This document shows positions 38,296 to 48,808 of a DNA stretch of 64,000 nucleotides, piece after piece. The first letter of the stretch is position 1. Every line of letters begins with the position of its first letter. Source of the stretch: Pseudomonas sp. dw_358 (GTDB lineage Bacteria > Pseudomonadota > Gammaproteobacteria > Pseudomonadales > Pseudomonadaceae). A model generated the notes under the pieces. That model saw only the letters and a list, made by a program, of their open reading frames with translations, was not told where the DNA came from and did not search any database. The stretch lies in assembly GCF_018449655.1 (NCBI RefSeq), contig NZ_JAAVUX010000006.1, forward strand, positions 124,001 to 188,000, in the 5' to 3' direction. The position numbers and the translations under genes were made by a program.

Positions 38296-39114
38296 TCACA
38301 ATGCGCCGCTTTCCTGCTGCTCAACGGCTGAATGACGCGAATCGGCCGTCGTCGGTGCCTGGGTGATGCGTTGCTCGGCCGCAGCGTAGCGTTGCAGTAA
38401 AGCCTGGTATTGTGGCTCCTGCTTGAATCGCTTGAGTTCCACGCCAAAGCGTTGAATCAGCAAGTCCATCCCGGCGTTGCGCCGCACCGCCAGAAACTGT
38501 TTGTTTTGGTAGATTACCACGGGCAGTTCGCTGACCTGATCCTGCAGGCCCATTTCCCGAATCACGTGTTCGCCCACGCGGCGGTCAGTCAGCACCAGAT
38601 CGACGCGGCCGCGGATCAACTTGCCGAAATTCGCTTCATGGGAAGGTGCGGTTTCCTGTTTGAACGTCTGTGCGTTCATGAACGCATCGCCGTAGAAATA
38701 GCCGGGAGAGGTGCCGACGGTAAGGCCTGCGAGGTCATCGAGTGTCGATACCGAGTGCGGATGGCGGTTGTCCTGAAACAGCATGAACTGTACGTCCGAC
38801 AGCGGTTCGGCTGGGTAGAGCAGCTCATTGTCCCGGGCCGTAGTGTGGAAAATATCCAATGCGCCGTCGGCCTGACCCTGAGCCAGCATGGCCAGACAAC
38901 GTTTCCAGGGCAGAAATTGCCACTCGACATCGATCCCCAGGCGCTGGAAGACCGTGGCCGTGACTTCGTAATCGATGCCTTTGGCCTGATCATGACTGTC
39001 CACGTAGACATACGGCGCCCAAGGCTCGGTGACGATCCGCAGCTTCTCCGCCTGAACAGGCAGACTCAGGATCGTCAGAGACAAGGCAGTCAACAGCAGG
39101 CGTCGGAAGGGCAT
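38296..39114 (-). CDS. Periplasmic solute-binding protein, amino-acid type (SBP_bac_3), orphan
   Basis: A 272-residue protein with a signal peptide (MPFRRLLLTALSLTILSLPVQA, cut near residue 22) and the type 2 periplasmic binding fold: KLRIVTEPWAPYVYVD at the N-terminus and the central DLAGLTVGTSPGYFYG hinge motif. No ABC permease or ATPase gene is nearby, so it either shares a transporter encoded elsewhere or acts as a sensor or binding protein. Related proteins occur singly throughout Pseudomonas. The ligand cannot be read from the sequence. Confidence 0.85.
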   Translation of the reverse strand: MPFRRLLLTALSLTILSLPVQAEKLRIVTEPWAPYVYVDSHDQAKGIDYEVTATVFQRLGIDVEWQFLPWKRCLAMLAQGQADGALDIFHTTARDNELLYPAEPLSDVQFMLFQDNRHPHSVSTLDDLAGLTVGTSPGYFYGDAFMNAQTFKQETAPSHEANFGKLIRGRVDLVLTDRRVGEHVIREMGLQDQVSELPVVIYQNKQFLAVRRNAGMDLLIQRFGVELKRFKQEPQYQALLQRYAAAEQRITQAPTTADSRHSAVEQQESGAL

Positions 39115-39173
39115 GGCTTGAGAGTACGATGGGCAGGGAGGCGCTGGCTACCTATGGGTGCATGAAGTCGTGC

Positions 39174-40268
39174 TTAATGTTCGAGACTGCTGGCGGCAAC
39201 GGGCATCAGGTGCTGAAAAATATCCAGACGCCGCTTGCCCAGCAGGAGGCGTACCCCAGGGGCATTCAGCCAGCTCTGCAATTGCTCCGGCGTGAGACGG
39301 CTGGCGGTGCGGCTCTCGAAGTTGTCGCGGGCCTTTTCCCACCAGGCGGTGCTACAGGCCCGATCGAACTCGTCGGCGTGCTCGTAGCAGCCATTGAGGA
39401 CTTCGCGCATGAACTGGCGTGGCATGCCCGCCAGCGTTAGCGTCGCCAGCTTGGCCAGCAAGCGATGCAGGGTGGGTGGGCGCGGAATGTCGAGGTTGAT
39501 CCCGCGCAGGTCGACCATGGCCGACTCGGCCAGAGGCTGCTCACCGTGCTTGCGCAGCCAGGCGCGGACCTTGGCGCGAAACAGGTTCTTGCGGCTCCAG
39601 TAGTGGTGGATCAGCTCCGGACACTCGGCAAGTGTCAGATGGTGATGGACCGCTACCGCCAGGCAGAACTCCTCCAGTACATAAGCCCCTTCGCTGCGGG
39701 GGTAACATTCATCCATCAAGGCGATGGATCGATCAAGGACCGCGCTGTCGCCGCTGCGCAGGCCTATCACTCCGGAGTTCAACAGCGGCATGTCATCGTC
39801 GGCCAAGCCCCGGGCCTTTAGGTCTTCGTGCAGGTTGAAGTACAGCGGCGAATCCTGGTACTGGCTGTAAGGCCGGTTGATGGTGTTGCACAGCAAAGTG
39901 CCGGGCTGGATGCAGTCGAACAGCCGCGCGGGCGGGACACGAAACACTGTATCGGTGTCGATCAGCAGGGCGACATCACGTTCCTGGAGGATCTGCCGCA
40001 GGACCACGTGTTTGGTACGAAAGTGGTAGCCGTGGGGCTGGGCCCAGGCTTCCCGGGTGGCCTTGTCCAACGGCCGCACGCTGACGGGCAACACACCATA
40101 GGCTTCGGGTTTGTCCGTGAAGACCAGAATGTCGGGCACCGGCTCGCCGGCCTCGCGGGACACCGCGAAAGCGCTGGCAATGCTGAACAGGGCTTCTTGA
40201 TGGTAGGTGTCCGAGCCAAAGGCGAGATAGACAAGCAATGGCCGAGCGGCAACGGTACTCGCGGGCAT
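39174..40268 (-). CDS. Putative GT-A fold glycosyltransferase-like protein
   Basis: A 364-residue cytoplasmic protein with no signal peptide or membrane segment. The N-terminal half reads like a nucleotide-sugar transferase: LLVYLAFGSDTYHQEALFS, then VALLIDTDTVFRVPP, whose D-T-D resembles the metal-binding DxD of GT-A enzymes (GT8-like), then PLLNSGVIGLRSGD, a pattern seen in the acceptor region of such enzymes. The C-terminal half (about 230-364) is helical and Arg-rich and unlike anything I recognise. No polysaccharide genes are nearby. Donor, acceptor and role are unknown. Confidence 0.6.
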   Translation of the reverse strand: MPASTVAARPLLVYLAFGSDTYHQEALFSIASAFAVSREAGEPVPDILVFTDKPEAYGVLPVSVRPLDKATREAWAQPHGYHFRTKHVVLRQILQERDVALLIDTDTVFRVPPARLFDCIQPGTLLCNTINRPYSQYQDSPLYFNLHEDLKARGLADDDMPLLNSGVIGLRSGDSAVLDRSIALMDECYPRSEGAYVLEEFCLAVAVHHHLTLAECPELIHHYWSRKNLFRAKVRAWLRKHGEQPLAESAMVDLRGINLDIPRPPTLHRLLAKLATLTLAGMPRQFMREVLNGCYEHADEFDRACSTAWWEKARDNFESRTASRLTPEQLQSWLNAPGVRLLLGKRRLDIFQHLMPVAASSLEH

Positions 40269-40359
40269 GGAGCTAAGGCATCCTGAAAGAAGGTCGGCAT
40301 TTTACGTCATCGACTTTCAGGCGTCTTGTGCGGCATGCCGCGAATTCATGACGAATGCT

Positions 40360-41205
40360 TCAGCGCGGCAGACCGAGGTTGTTCCATATGGCCAGGCTGG
40401 GTTCGGCCTGGTTGAGGGTATAGAAATGCAACCCTGGGGCGCCGCCTTGCAACAGGCGCTCACACATCTGCGTGATCACATGCTCGCCGAAGGCCTGGAT
40501 GCTGGCGACGTCGTCACCATAGGCTTCCAGCTGCTTGCGAACCCAGCGCGGGATTTCTGCGCCGCAGGCATCGGAGAAGCGTGCCAACTTGCTGTAGTTG
40601 GTGATAGGCATGATGCCCGGCACGATCGGCAGGTCCACACCCAGCTTGCGCACACGCTCGACGAAGTAGAAGTAGCTGTCGGCGTTGAAAAAGTACTGGG
40701 TGATGGCGCTGTCGCCACCGGCCTTGGCTTTGCGGACGAAGTTGGCGATATCGTCTTCGAAGTTGCGCGCCTGTGGGTGCATTTCCGGGTAGGCAGCCAC
40801 TTCGATATGGAAATGGTCGCCGGTTTCGGCACGAATGAACTCCACCAGGTCATTGGCGTGGCGCAGCTCGCCGCTGGCCATGCCCATGCCGGAAGGCAGG
40901 TCGCCCCGCAGCGCGACGATACGCTCGATGCCAGCGGCCTTGTACTCGGCCAGCAGGCTGCGCAAGTCAGCCTTGCTGTCACCTACACAGGACAGGTGAG
41001 GCGCGGCCGGGACTTTCACTTCGTTCTGCAATTGCAGCACGGTGTTCAACGTGCGATCGCGCGTCGAACCGCCTGCACCATAGGTGCAGGAAAAGAAATC
41101 GGGGTTGTAGCTCGCCAGCTGGCGGGCCACGTTCAACAGTTTTTCATGCCCAGCATCGGTCTTGGTCGGGAAGAACTCGAAGCTGAAGCGGCGTTCCTGG
41201 GACAT
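40360..41205 (-). CDS. metF: 5,10-methylenetetrahydrofolate reductase MetF
   Basis: FAD-dependent TIM-barrel enzyme that supplies methyl-THF for methionine synthase, 281 residues. The start MSQERRFSFEFFPTKT contains the catalytic FEFFP motif with its Glu, and the flavin-binding TYGAGGSTRD motif follows. It is downstream of ahcY across a 102-bp gap that contains a long palindrome. The pair serves the activated-methyl cycle: AhcY makes homocysteine and MetF supplies the methyl group. Confidence 0.95.
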   Translation of the reverse strand: MSQERRFSFEFFPTKTDAGHEKLLNVARQLASYNPDFFSCTYGAGGSTRDRTLNTVLQLQNEVKVPAAPHLSCVGDSKADLRSLLAEYKAAGIERIVALRGDLPSGMGMASGELRHANDLVEFIRAETGDHFHIEVAAYPEMHPQARNFEDDIANFVRKAKAGGDSAITQYFFNADSYFYFVERVRKLGVDLPIVPGIMPITNYSKLARFSDACGAEIPRWVRKQLEAYGDDVASIQAFGEHVITQMCERLLQGGAPGLHFYTLNQAEPSLAIWNNLGLPR

Positions 41206-41235
41206 GGTGGAAACCCTTGAAAGCGAAGCAAGGTC

Positions 41236-41294
41236 TGTAGGCGCGCGCCACTTGCGATCGGTATCACACCGATCGCGAGTGGCGCGCGCCTACA
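41236..41294. repeat. 27-bp-arm palindrome between ahcY and metF
   Basis: The arms TGTAGGCGCGCGCCACTTGC...GGT (41236-41262) and ACC...GCGAGTGGCGCGCGCCTACA (41268-41294) are perfect inverted copies except for one T/C difference (a G-U wobble in RNA), with a 5-nt loop. It fills most of the ahcY-metF gap. It may act as a transcript-stabilising or attenuating hairpin between the two genes. The ends resemble the TGTAGG opening of Pseudomonas REP sequences. Confidence 0.85.
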
Positions 41295-41307
41295 ACAGGC
41301 GACTGAC

Positions 41308-42848
<1,541 letters not shown>

Positions 42849-42896
42849 GGCGGGAACGGCCAGGAAAGTGGCAGGCCGTTGGGGTGAAACCCGGCG

Positions 42897-42924
42897 ATTA
42901 TAACTGCGCCGACGTCGCTTCCAA
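42897..42924 (-). promoter_or_regulatory. Promoter of the ahcY leader
   Basis: On the minus strand TTGGAA (42924-42919) and a perfect -10 TATAAT (42902-42897) are separated by 16 bp. A start near 42890 would produce a leader of about 170 nt that carries the entire SAH riboswitch. Confidence 0.7.
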
Positions 42925-43042
42925 AGCATTTCTGCGGTTTCCCGCCGGGAGGCTGATCAGCCCGATAGAAGATGGCCAATGGAGAGCCGCGTCAGGCTCT
43001 GCCATTATGGACCGCATCCCCGGACGACAAGCAGGAGCGAGC

Positions 43043-43447
43043 ATGAATTTCCACACCCGCAAATGGGTCAAGCCTGAAGACCTCAACCCCAACGGCACGT
43101 TGTTCGGTGGCAGCCTGCTGCGCTGGATCGACGAAGAAGCAGCGATCTACGCCATCGTGCAGCTGGGCAACCAGCGCGTGGTGACCAAGTACATCTCCGA
43201 GATCAACTTTGTCAGCGCCTCGCGCCAGGGCGACATCATCGAGCTAGGCATCACCGCCACCGAATTTGGTCGCACCTCCATCACCCTGACCTGCGAAGTG
43301 CGCAACAAGATTACCCGCAAGAGTGTGCTGACGGTGGAGAAGATGGTCTTTGTCAACCTGGGCGAAGACGGTCTGCCGGCAGCCCATGGGCGGACCGAGA
43401 TCAGGTATGTGAAGGACCAGTTCCAGGAAGATGTCGTCAATACCTGA
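43043..43447 (+). CDS. Acyl-CoA thioesterase (hotdog fold)
   Basis: A 134-residue hotdog-fold thioesterase (acyl-CoA hydrolase / 4HBT type), recognised by NPNGTLFGGSLLRWIDEEAAIYA with the catalytic Asp/Glu region near residues 25-34 and NFVSASRQGDIIELG. I chose the ATG at 43043: GGAG lies 7 bp upstream, and the open frame further upstream runs through the ahcY riboswitch and promoter, so it is not coding. The physiological acyl chain is unknown. It is divergent from ahcY. Confidence 0.88.
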   Translation: MNFHTRKWVKPEDLNPNGTLFGGSLLRWIDEEAAIYAIVQLGNQRVVTKYISEINFVSASRQGDIIELGITATEFGRTSITLTCEVRNKITRKSVLTVEKMVFVNLGEDGLPAAHGRTEIRYVKDQFQEDVVNT

Positions 43448-43455
43448 CAGACCGA

Positions 43456-43491
43456 GTCGCCCTTATCGCGGGCAACCGCGACAAGGGCGAC
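43456..43491. terminator. Hairpin between the thioesterase gene and otnI
   Basis: GTCGCCCTTATCGCGG and CCGCGACAAGGGCGAC are 16-bp arms with a single mismatch and a 4-nt loop. It sits between two convergent stop codons without a T run; probably a shared termination or RNA-stabilising structure. Confidence 0.65.
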
Positions 43492-43497
43492 GCGGTA

Positions 43498-44271
43498 TCA
43501 GAGTCCTTTCATCCAGGCCAGCCCTGCTGACGTATCGCCCTTGGGCCGATACTCACAGCCAATCCACCCCGTATACCCCAGCTCATCGATCAGCTTGAAC
43601 AGCTGCGAGTAATTCAACTCACCCATGTCCGGCTCATGCCGATCCGGCACTCCGGCGATCTGGATGTGGCCGATCCCGGCGAAGTCCCGGCGCAGCTTGA
43701 CCGACAGATCACCTTCGACGATCTGACAGTGATAGCAGTCGAACTGCACCCTGAGGTTGTCGGCACCCACCTCGGCGCAGATGGCGTGCGCCTGATCCTG
43801 ACGGTTGAGGAAGAAGCCCGGCATGTCTCGCGTGTTGATCGGCTCCAGCAACACGGTGATGCCGGCTCGTGCGGCCTGGGCTGTCACGTGGCCCAGATTC
43901 TCCAGATAGACCTCGTGGTGCCGTGCGCGCAGGCTTTCCTCTGGCAGCAGCCCGGCCATCACGTGAATGCGGTCGTTACCCAGCACGGCGGCATACTCCA
44001 ATGCTCGCTCGAACCCGCCACGAAACTCGCTTTCACGGCCGGGGAGTGAAGCAATGCCGCGTTCGCCTGCGACCCAGTCACCGGGCGGAGCGTTGAACAG
44101 TGCCTGGACCAAACCATTATCGGTCAGGCGTTGCTTGAGTTGCTCGGGGCTGTAGTCATAGGGGAACAGGTACTCCACTGCCTTGAAGCCATCGGCGGCG
44201 GCCGCCGCAAAGCGGTCGAGGAAATCGTGCTGCGGATAGAGCATGCTGAGGTTTGCAGCGAAACGGGGCAT
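43498..44271 (-). CDS. otnI: 2-oxo-tetronate isomerase OtnI (hydroxypyruvate isomerase family)
   Basis: TIM-barrel isomerase of the Hyi family, 257 residues from the ATG at 44271 ([15 protein letters not shown]). Metal and catalytic residues are visible in [16 protein letters not shown] (Glu), [14 protein letters not shown] (Asp, His) and GCEYRPKG (Glu). In characterised tetronate pathways OtnI isomerises 2-oxo-tetronate to 3-oxo-tetronate, the substrate of OtnK. The operon context makes OtnI more likely than hydroxypyruvate isomerase, the alternative label. Confidence 0.85.
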   Translation of the reverse strand: MPRFAANLSMLYPQHDFLDRFAAAAADGFKAVEYLFPYDYSPEQLKQRLTDNGLVQALFNAPPGDWVAGERGIASLPGRESEFRGGFERALEYAAVLGNDRIHVMAGLLPEESLRARHHEVYLENLGHVTAQAARAGITVLLEPINTRDMPGFFLNRQDQAHAICAEVGADNLRVQFDCYHCQIVEGDLSVKLRRDFAGIGHIQIAGVPDRHEPDMGELNYSQLFKLIDELGYTGWIGCEYRPKGDTSAGLAWMKGL

Positions 44272-44297
44272 GGGAGCCTCCACACAAGGGTTCAAGG

Positions 44298-45755
44298 TCA
44301 GACAAAAGGCCACAGCAGCAGGGTCATGATAAAGCCCAATGTGCCCAGAGTGGTCACCAGCAAGGTCCAGGTGCGCAAACCGTCACCCACATTCAGCCCG
44401 GCCAGCTTGGTAAACATCCAGTAGCCCGCGTCATTGATATGAGACATCGCCAGCCCGCCACCGCCCATGGCCAGGCACACCAGTGCCATGTGGTTGGGGC
44501 TCAGATTCAGCGTGGCGATCAACGGGCCGAGGATGCCGGCAGTGGTGACCAATGCCACCGTAGTTGAACCCTGCACGGCGCGCAGCAACAGTGATAACAG
44601 AAAGCCCAGGGCCAGGATCGGCAGGCCAGTATTGCGCAGCGCCTCGGAAACCACCGCGCCGATGCCGGTGTCCACCAGCACCTTGCCGAACACCCCGCCG
44701 GCACCGGCGATCAGAATCACCATGGCCACGCCGGGCAAGGCCGAGCCAATCACGTCCGACACCTGGCTGCGGCTCCAGCCTCGGCGCGAGCCGAGCAGCC
44801 AGGCACATAGCAGGGTGTCGATCAACAGGGCCACCAGCGGCGCGCCGAGCACCGTCATGACACTGCGCACCTTGGACTCCACCGGCAACAAGGTAGTGGC
44901 CAGCGTACCCAGCAGAATCAGGATGATCGGCAGCACGATCAGCGCGATGATCAAGCCCGCGCCGGGTGCCGGCGCCTTGGGCAGCCTGGCCTGGAGCGAA
45001 GTGGCGCTTTCTTCCAGGCCCAAGGTCTTGGCCTGGGCGGCTTCGCTGGTGTTGGAATAGTCACCTTTGGCCCAGGCTTCAAGATCGGCGTTGCTGACGT
45101 TGGGGCCATAGACCTCGGCCCGAATGTCATCGGTCATCGGGTAAGTCCGGCGGGTGATGCGCCCGGCGATCAGATAGCCGATCAAGCACAGCACGGCGAC
45201 GATGGGAATGCCCAGCATCAGCACTCGGCCCAGGTCGGCGCCCAGTTGCCCGGCAGCAGCCACGGCGCCAGGGTGCGGCGGCAGAAACGCGTGCACGCTG
45301 AGCAAGGCAGCGCACATCGGCAAGGCGAAGATCAGCAGCGGCTTGCGTGCTGCCCGAGCGACGCCGTAGGCCAGCGGCATCAGGATGATCACGCCGACTT
45401 CGAAGAACACGGGAATGCCCACCATGAACCCGGCGATGGTCAGCGCCAGCGGCGTACGCTTGTTGCCGAAGCGCCCGATCAAGGCTTTCGCCAGTGCCTC
45501 GGCGCCGCCGGACAGCTCGATGATGCGACCGATCATGGCGCCGAGGGCGATGATGATCGCGATGTGGCCAAGGGTCTTGCCCATGCCGCCTTCGATAGTG
45601 GCCACCAGGTCGGCAGGTTTGACCCCGGCCACCAGCGCCACGAGGATGCTCACCAGCATCAGGGCCACGAAGGGTTGAAACTTGTACTTGAGCACCAGAA
45701 ACAGCAACAGCGCTATACCCGCGCCGGCGGTGCACATCAGTAATAGTGGGCTCAT
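44298..45755 (-). CDS. GntP family sugar-acid permease
   Basis: A 485-residue inner-membrane transporter with about 12 hydrophobic helices and the GntP signatures [18 protein letters not shown] and [13 protein letters not shown]. GntP permeases import gluconate and other aldonates by proton symport; inside this operon the substrate is probably L-threonate, D-erythronate or a related C4 sugar acid. A central charged loop (about residues 205-255) is long. It lies 26 bp upstream of otnI and 68 bp after otnC. Confidence 0.88.
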   Translation of the reverse strand: MSPLLLMCTAGAGIALLLFLVLKYKFQPFVALMLVSILVALVAGVKPADLVATIEGGMGKTLGHIAIIIALGAMIGRIIELSGGAEALAKALIGRFGNKRTPLALTIAGFMVGIPVFFEVGVIILMPLAYGVARAARKPLLIFALPMCAALLSVHAFLPPHPGAVAAAGQLGADLGRVLMLGIPIVAVLCLIGYLIAGRITRRTYPMTDDIRAEVYGPNVSNADLEAWAKGDYSNTSEAAQAKTLGLEESATSLQARLPKAPAPGAGLIIALIVLPIILILLGTLATTLLPVESKVRSVMTVLGAPLVALLIDTLLCAWLLGSRRGWSRSQVSDVIGSALPGVAMVILIAGAGGVFGKVLVDTGIGAVVSEALRNTGLPILALGFLLSLLLRAVQGSTTVALVTTAGILGPLIATLNLSPNHMALVCLAMGGGGLAMSHINDAGYWMFTKLAGLNVGDGLRTWTLLVTTLGTLGFIMTLLLWPFV

Positions 45756-45823
45756 GCTCTCTTGTGTCCTGTTGTTATTTTAGGTTGCAGCACCGGGGAG
45801 GGGGTGGTGGGCGGGTCAGTGAG

Positions 45824-46462
45824 TTACCACTGGGCGCCAAAGGTATCGCGCAGTTCCTGCAAGGCCGCCGCATCCAGAGGGGCAGGCCTGGGGTTGCTCA
45901 TCAGCCACAGGCGGGCGGTTTCTTCCAGCTCCTCCAGGGCGTAGCAGGCCTTGGCCACCGAGCTTTCCCAGACCACCGGACCCAGCCGTTCGAGCATCAC
46001 GCCACGCACGCTGTTGGCCAGTTGCGCCACCTGCGCTGCCACTTTCGGCGAGCCGGGGCGCTGATAGGCGATCAGCGGAATATGCCCGACTTTCATGACC
46101 TGATAGGGGGTCAGCGGCGGCAGGATATCGTCGGCCTGCCAGACACCGGCCAAGGTCAACGCCACCAGGTGGGTGGAGTGGGTGTGCACCACGCCACCGA
46201 CATTCGGGTTGCGGTCGTAGACCTCGCGATGCAGGGCCAGGGTCTTGGAGGGTTTGTCCCCCGAGACCCACTCGCCGGCCAGATTGACCTTGGCGATGGC
46301 GGCGGGGTCCAGGCGGCCCAGGCAGGCGTCGGTGGGGGTAATCAGCCAACCATCGTCAAGGCGCGCACTGATGTTGCCGGCGCTGCCCACGGTGTAGCCG
46401 CGGCCATAGAGCAGGCGGCCGACATCGCAGATTTCTTCGCGCAGTGCGTGTTCGTCGATCAT
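45824..46462 (-). CDS. otnC: 3-oxo-tetronate 4-phosphate decarboxylase OtnC (class II aldolase fold)
   Basis: Class II aldolase/adducin fold protein of 212 residues. The zinc site is seen in VVHTHSTHLVAL (two His) and a later His/Glu set; the substrate region GSAGNISARL near the N-terminus is typical. In the pathway described by functional genomics of DUF1537 kinases, OtnC decarboxylates 3-oxo-tetronate 4-phosphate to dihydroxyacetone phosphate. It overlaps otnK by 4 bp, so kinase and decarboxylase are translated together. Confidence 0.87.
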   Translation of the reverse strand: MIDEHALREEICDVGRLLYGRGYTVGSAGNISARLDDGWLITPTDACLGRLDPAAIAKVNLAGEWVSGDKPSKTLALHREVYDRNPNVGGVVHTHSTHLVALTLAGVWQADDILPPLTPYQVMKVGHIPLIAYQRPGSPKVAAQVAQLANSVRGVMLERLGPVVWESSVAKACYALEELEETARLWLMSNPRPAPLDAAALQELRDTFGAQW

Positions 46463-47748
46463 TCCGGGGCTCCCGCGAGGTGCTTGAGGGCTTTGTCGAA
46501 AAAGTCGCGGCCACCGAAGTTTCCGGACTTCAGCGCCAAGGCCAGTGGCTCGGCGTTGGTGCTGACAGTGACGGGAACACCCGGGTCGATCTGAGCACCG
46601 ATCCGTAACAGGGCCACGCCCAAGGCTTGCACCACCGCGCCGGAAGTCTCGCCACCGGCGACGACAAAGCGGCGTACACCAGCCTCCCGCAGGCCTTTGG
46701 CGATAGCGCCCAGGGCCTGTTCGACCATGGCGCCGGCCTGCTCCACGCCGAGTTTTTCCTGCACGGCCTTGACCTGTTCTGGCGCGCTGGTGGCATAGAT
46801 GAGCACGGTCTGGCCGGCGTCCCGAGCAAAGGCCAGGGCATTGGCCACCACCGGTTCGCCTGCAGCCAGCGCCAGGGGATCAATGCGCAAGGCGGGGCGA
46901 CCGGCTTTGAGCCAGGCAGCGACCTGGCCATTGGTGGCCACCGAGGCGCTCCCGGCCAGCACCACTTCGCCGCCTTCAACGCGCGGCACGGCGGCCGCGT
47001 CCAGCTCACGCAATTTGCCGGCGCGGCGGAAGTTCCCCGGCAGGCCCAGGGCCAGGCCCGAACCACCGGTCAGCAGTGGCAGGTCGGCGCAGGCTTCGCC
47101 CAAGGTATAAAGGTCCGCGTCGGACAAGGCGTCGGCGACCGCCATGCCGATGCCCTCGGCACGCAGCTGGGCAATACGCGCCTTCACACCTTCCACGCCC
47201 TTGGCCACGCTGTCGTAGCGCAGCAGGCCGATGGGGACGCGGGTTTGCGCTTGCAGCACGCGCACCAGATTGGCGTCGCACATCGGCGTCAACGGATGGT
47301 TCTGCATACCGCACTCGCTGAGCAGTTGGTCCTGCACAAACAGGTGGCCACGAAAGATCGTCCGGCCGTTTTCGGGGAACGCCGGGCAGGCCAGGGTAAA
47401 GTCACTGCCCAACTCTGCCAGCAAGGCTTCACTGACCTGGCCGATGTTGCCGGCGGCTGTGGAGTCGAAGGTCGAGCAGTATTTGAAGAAAATCTGCTCG
47501 CAGCCGCGCTCGCGCAGCCAGGCCAGCGCTTCGAGGGACTCGGCCACCGCATCGGCTGCCGGCACGGTGCGGGATTTCAGGGCAATGACGATGGCGTCGG
47601 CATCCAGCCCGGCCGCTACTTCGGCGCTGGGAATGCCGATGCTTTGCACCGTGCGCATGCCGCCGCGCACCAGCATGTTGGCCAGGTCGGTTGCGCCGGT
47701 GAAGTCATCGGCGATGCAGCCCAGCAGGGGGCGGGTGGCAATGCTCAT
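46459..47748 (-). CDS. otnK: 3-oxo-tetronate kinase OtnK (DUF1537 / four-carbon acid sugar kinase)
   Basis: Two-domain kinase of 429 residues. The N-terminal substrate domain starts LGCIADDFTGATDLANML, the defining DUF1537 motif; the C-terminal nucleotide-binding domain contains VVAGGETSGAVVQALG. It phosphorylates 3-oxo-tetronate at C4. Overlap with otnC and a 10-bp gap to ltnD place it at the centre of the operon. The exact stereochemistry of the substrate cannot be read from sequence. Confidence 0.9.
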   Translation of the reverse strand: MSIATRPLLGCIADDFTGATDLANMLVRGGMRTVQSIGIPSAEVAAGLDADAIVIALKSRTVPAADAVAESLEALAWLRERGCEQIFFKYCSTFDSTAAGNIGQVSEALLAELGSDFTLACPAFPENGRTIFRGHLFVQDQLLSECGMQNHPLTPMCDANLVRVLQAQTRVPIGLLRYDSVAKGVEGVKARIAQLRAEGIGMAVADALSDADLYTLGEACADLPLLTGGSGLALGLPGNFRRAGKLRELDAAAVPRVEGGEVVLAGSASVATNGQVAAWLKAGRPALRIDPLALAAGEPVVANALAFARDAGQTVLIYATSAPEQVKAVQEKLGVEQAGAMVEQALGAIAKGLREAGVRRFVVAGGETSGAVVQALGVALLRIGAQIDPGVPVTVSTNAEPLALALKSGNFGGRDFFDKALKHLAGAPE

Positions 47749-47758
47749 GGCCGGCTCC

Positions 47759-48661
47759 TCAACCTTGGGACTTGGCGACAGGCAACTCGATGCCCGGGAA
47801 TATTTTGATCACCGCCGAGTCATCCTCGCGGCCGAAACCGGCACTGGAGGCCTGCATGAACATCTGGTGAGCCGTGGCGGACAGCGGCAGCGGGAATTTG
47901 CTGGCGCGGGCAGTATCGAGGACCAGGCCCAGGTCCTTGACGAAGATGTCCACCGCCGACAGCGGTGTGTAGTCGGCCTTGAGGATGTGCGGCACGCGGT
48001 TTTCGAACATCCACGAGTTGCCGGCGCTGTGGGTGATGACTTCGTACAGAGCATCGGCATCGACGCCCTCGCGCAGGCCCAGAGCCATGGCTTCGGCCGA
48101 GGCTGCAATGTGTACGCCGGCCAGCAGCTGGTTGATGATCTTCACCTTCGAACCCAGGCCATGGACGTCGCCCAGACGATAGACCTTGCCCGCCATGCCT
48201 TGCAGCACAGGGTCGGCCTTGGTGTACACCTCGGCGGGTCCGGAAGTCATCATGGTCATCTCGCCAGCCGCGGCCTTGGCCGCGCCACCCGAGATCGGTG
48301 CGTCGAGGTAGAGCAGGTGCTGGTCAGCGAGGCGCTGGCCCAGTTCAACGGCAAAGGTCGGGGCCACGGTGGCACAGCCGATTACCAGGCTGCCCGGGCG
48401 CAGCGCAGCCACGGCGCCGTTTTCGCCGAACAACACGGTTTCGGTCTGCTCGGCATTCACCACCACGGTGACAATCACGTCACAGGCAGCGGCCATTGCA
48501 GCCGGGCTGGCACTGGCAACACCGCCTTCGCTGGCGAATTGTTCCGTCACGGCGGCACGGACGTCGCAGGCATGGACGTTGAAACCGGCGCGCAGGAGAG
48601 AGCGTGCGATACCCAGGCCCATTGCGCCCAGACCGATCACACCGACATTTTTGTTATTCAT
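47759..48661 (-). CDS. ltnD: L-threonate (tetronate) dehydrogenase LtnD
   Basis: NAD-dependent beta-hydroxyacid dehydrogenase of 300 residues, first enzyme of the pathway: oxidation at C2 of the sugar acid. The Rossmann motif is GVIGLGAMGLGIARSL (residues 5-20), the substrate loop DAPISGGAAKA, and the catalytic Lys lies in GSKVKIINQLL. I chose the ATG at 48661 (MNNKNVGVIG) because GAGGAG lies 7 bp before it; the longer open frame has none. It heads the ltnD-otnK-otnC-gntP-otnI operon. Confidence 0.88.
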   Translation of the reverse strand: MNNKNVGVIGLGAMGLGIARSLLRAGFNVHACDVRAAVTEQFASEGGVASASPAAMAAACDVIVTVVVNAEQTETVLFGENGAVAALRPGSLVIGCATVAPTFAVELGQRLADQHLLYLDAPISGGAAKAAAGEMTMMTSGPAEVYTKADPVLQGMAGKVYRLGDVHGLGSKVKIINQLLAGVHIAASAEAMALGLREGVDADALYEVITHSAGNSWMFENRVPHILKADYTPLSAVDIFVKDLGLVLDTARASKFPLPLSATAHQMFMQASSAGFGREDDSAVIKIFPGIELPVAKSQG

Positions 48662-48718
48662 GGAGTAACTCCTCGAAGGGGTAAGCGGATAGTGAACCAA
48701 TGATCAGATATTGTGAAG

Positions 48719-48746
48719 AATATTTTCAAATTAACAAATATTAACA
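48719..48746. promoter_or_regulatory. Candidate DeoR operator upstream of ltnD
   Basis: AATATTT and AAATATT (48719-48725 and 48736-48742) form an inverted repeat with 10-bp spacing. Overlapping it, ATTAACA occurs twice at exactly 10-bp periodicity (48730-48736 and 48740-48746). The stretch is strongly AT-rich and lies 58-85 bp before the ltnD start, between it and the terminator of the deoR gene. Confidence 0.6.
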
Positions 48747-48761
48747 TCCGTGGCGCAAGAC

Positions 48762-48788
48762 AAAAAAAACCCTGGAAGCTCCAGGGTT
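48762..48788 (-). terminator. Rho-independent terminator of the deoR-type gene
   Basis: Read on the minus strand: AACCCTGGA-GCT-TCCAGGGTT (perfect 9-bp stem, 3-nt loop) followed by a run of T. It lies 20 bp after the regulator gene, so regulator and ltnD operon are separate transcripts. Confidence 0.93.
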
Positions 48789-48808
48789 CTCTTTCGGCAG
48801 ATTGGTGG

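Noticed and set aside
48685..48698. Sigma-54-like GG-N10-GC element before ltnD
   Set aside because: Only the two dinucleotides match; the TGGCAC and TTGCW contexts are missing and the regulator is DeoR type, not an enhancer-binding protein.
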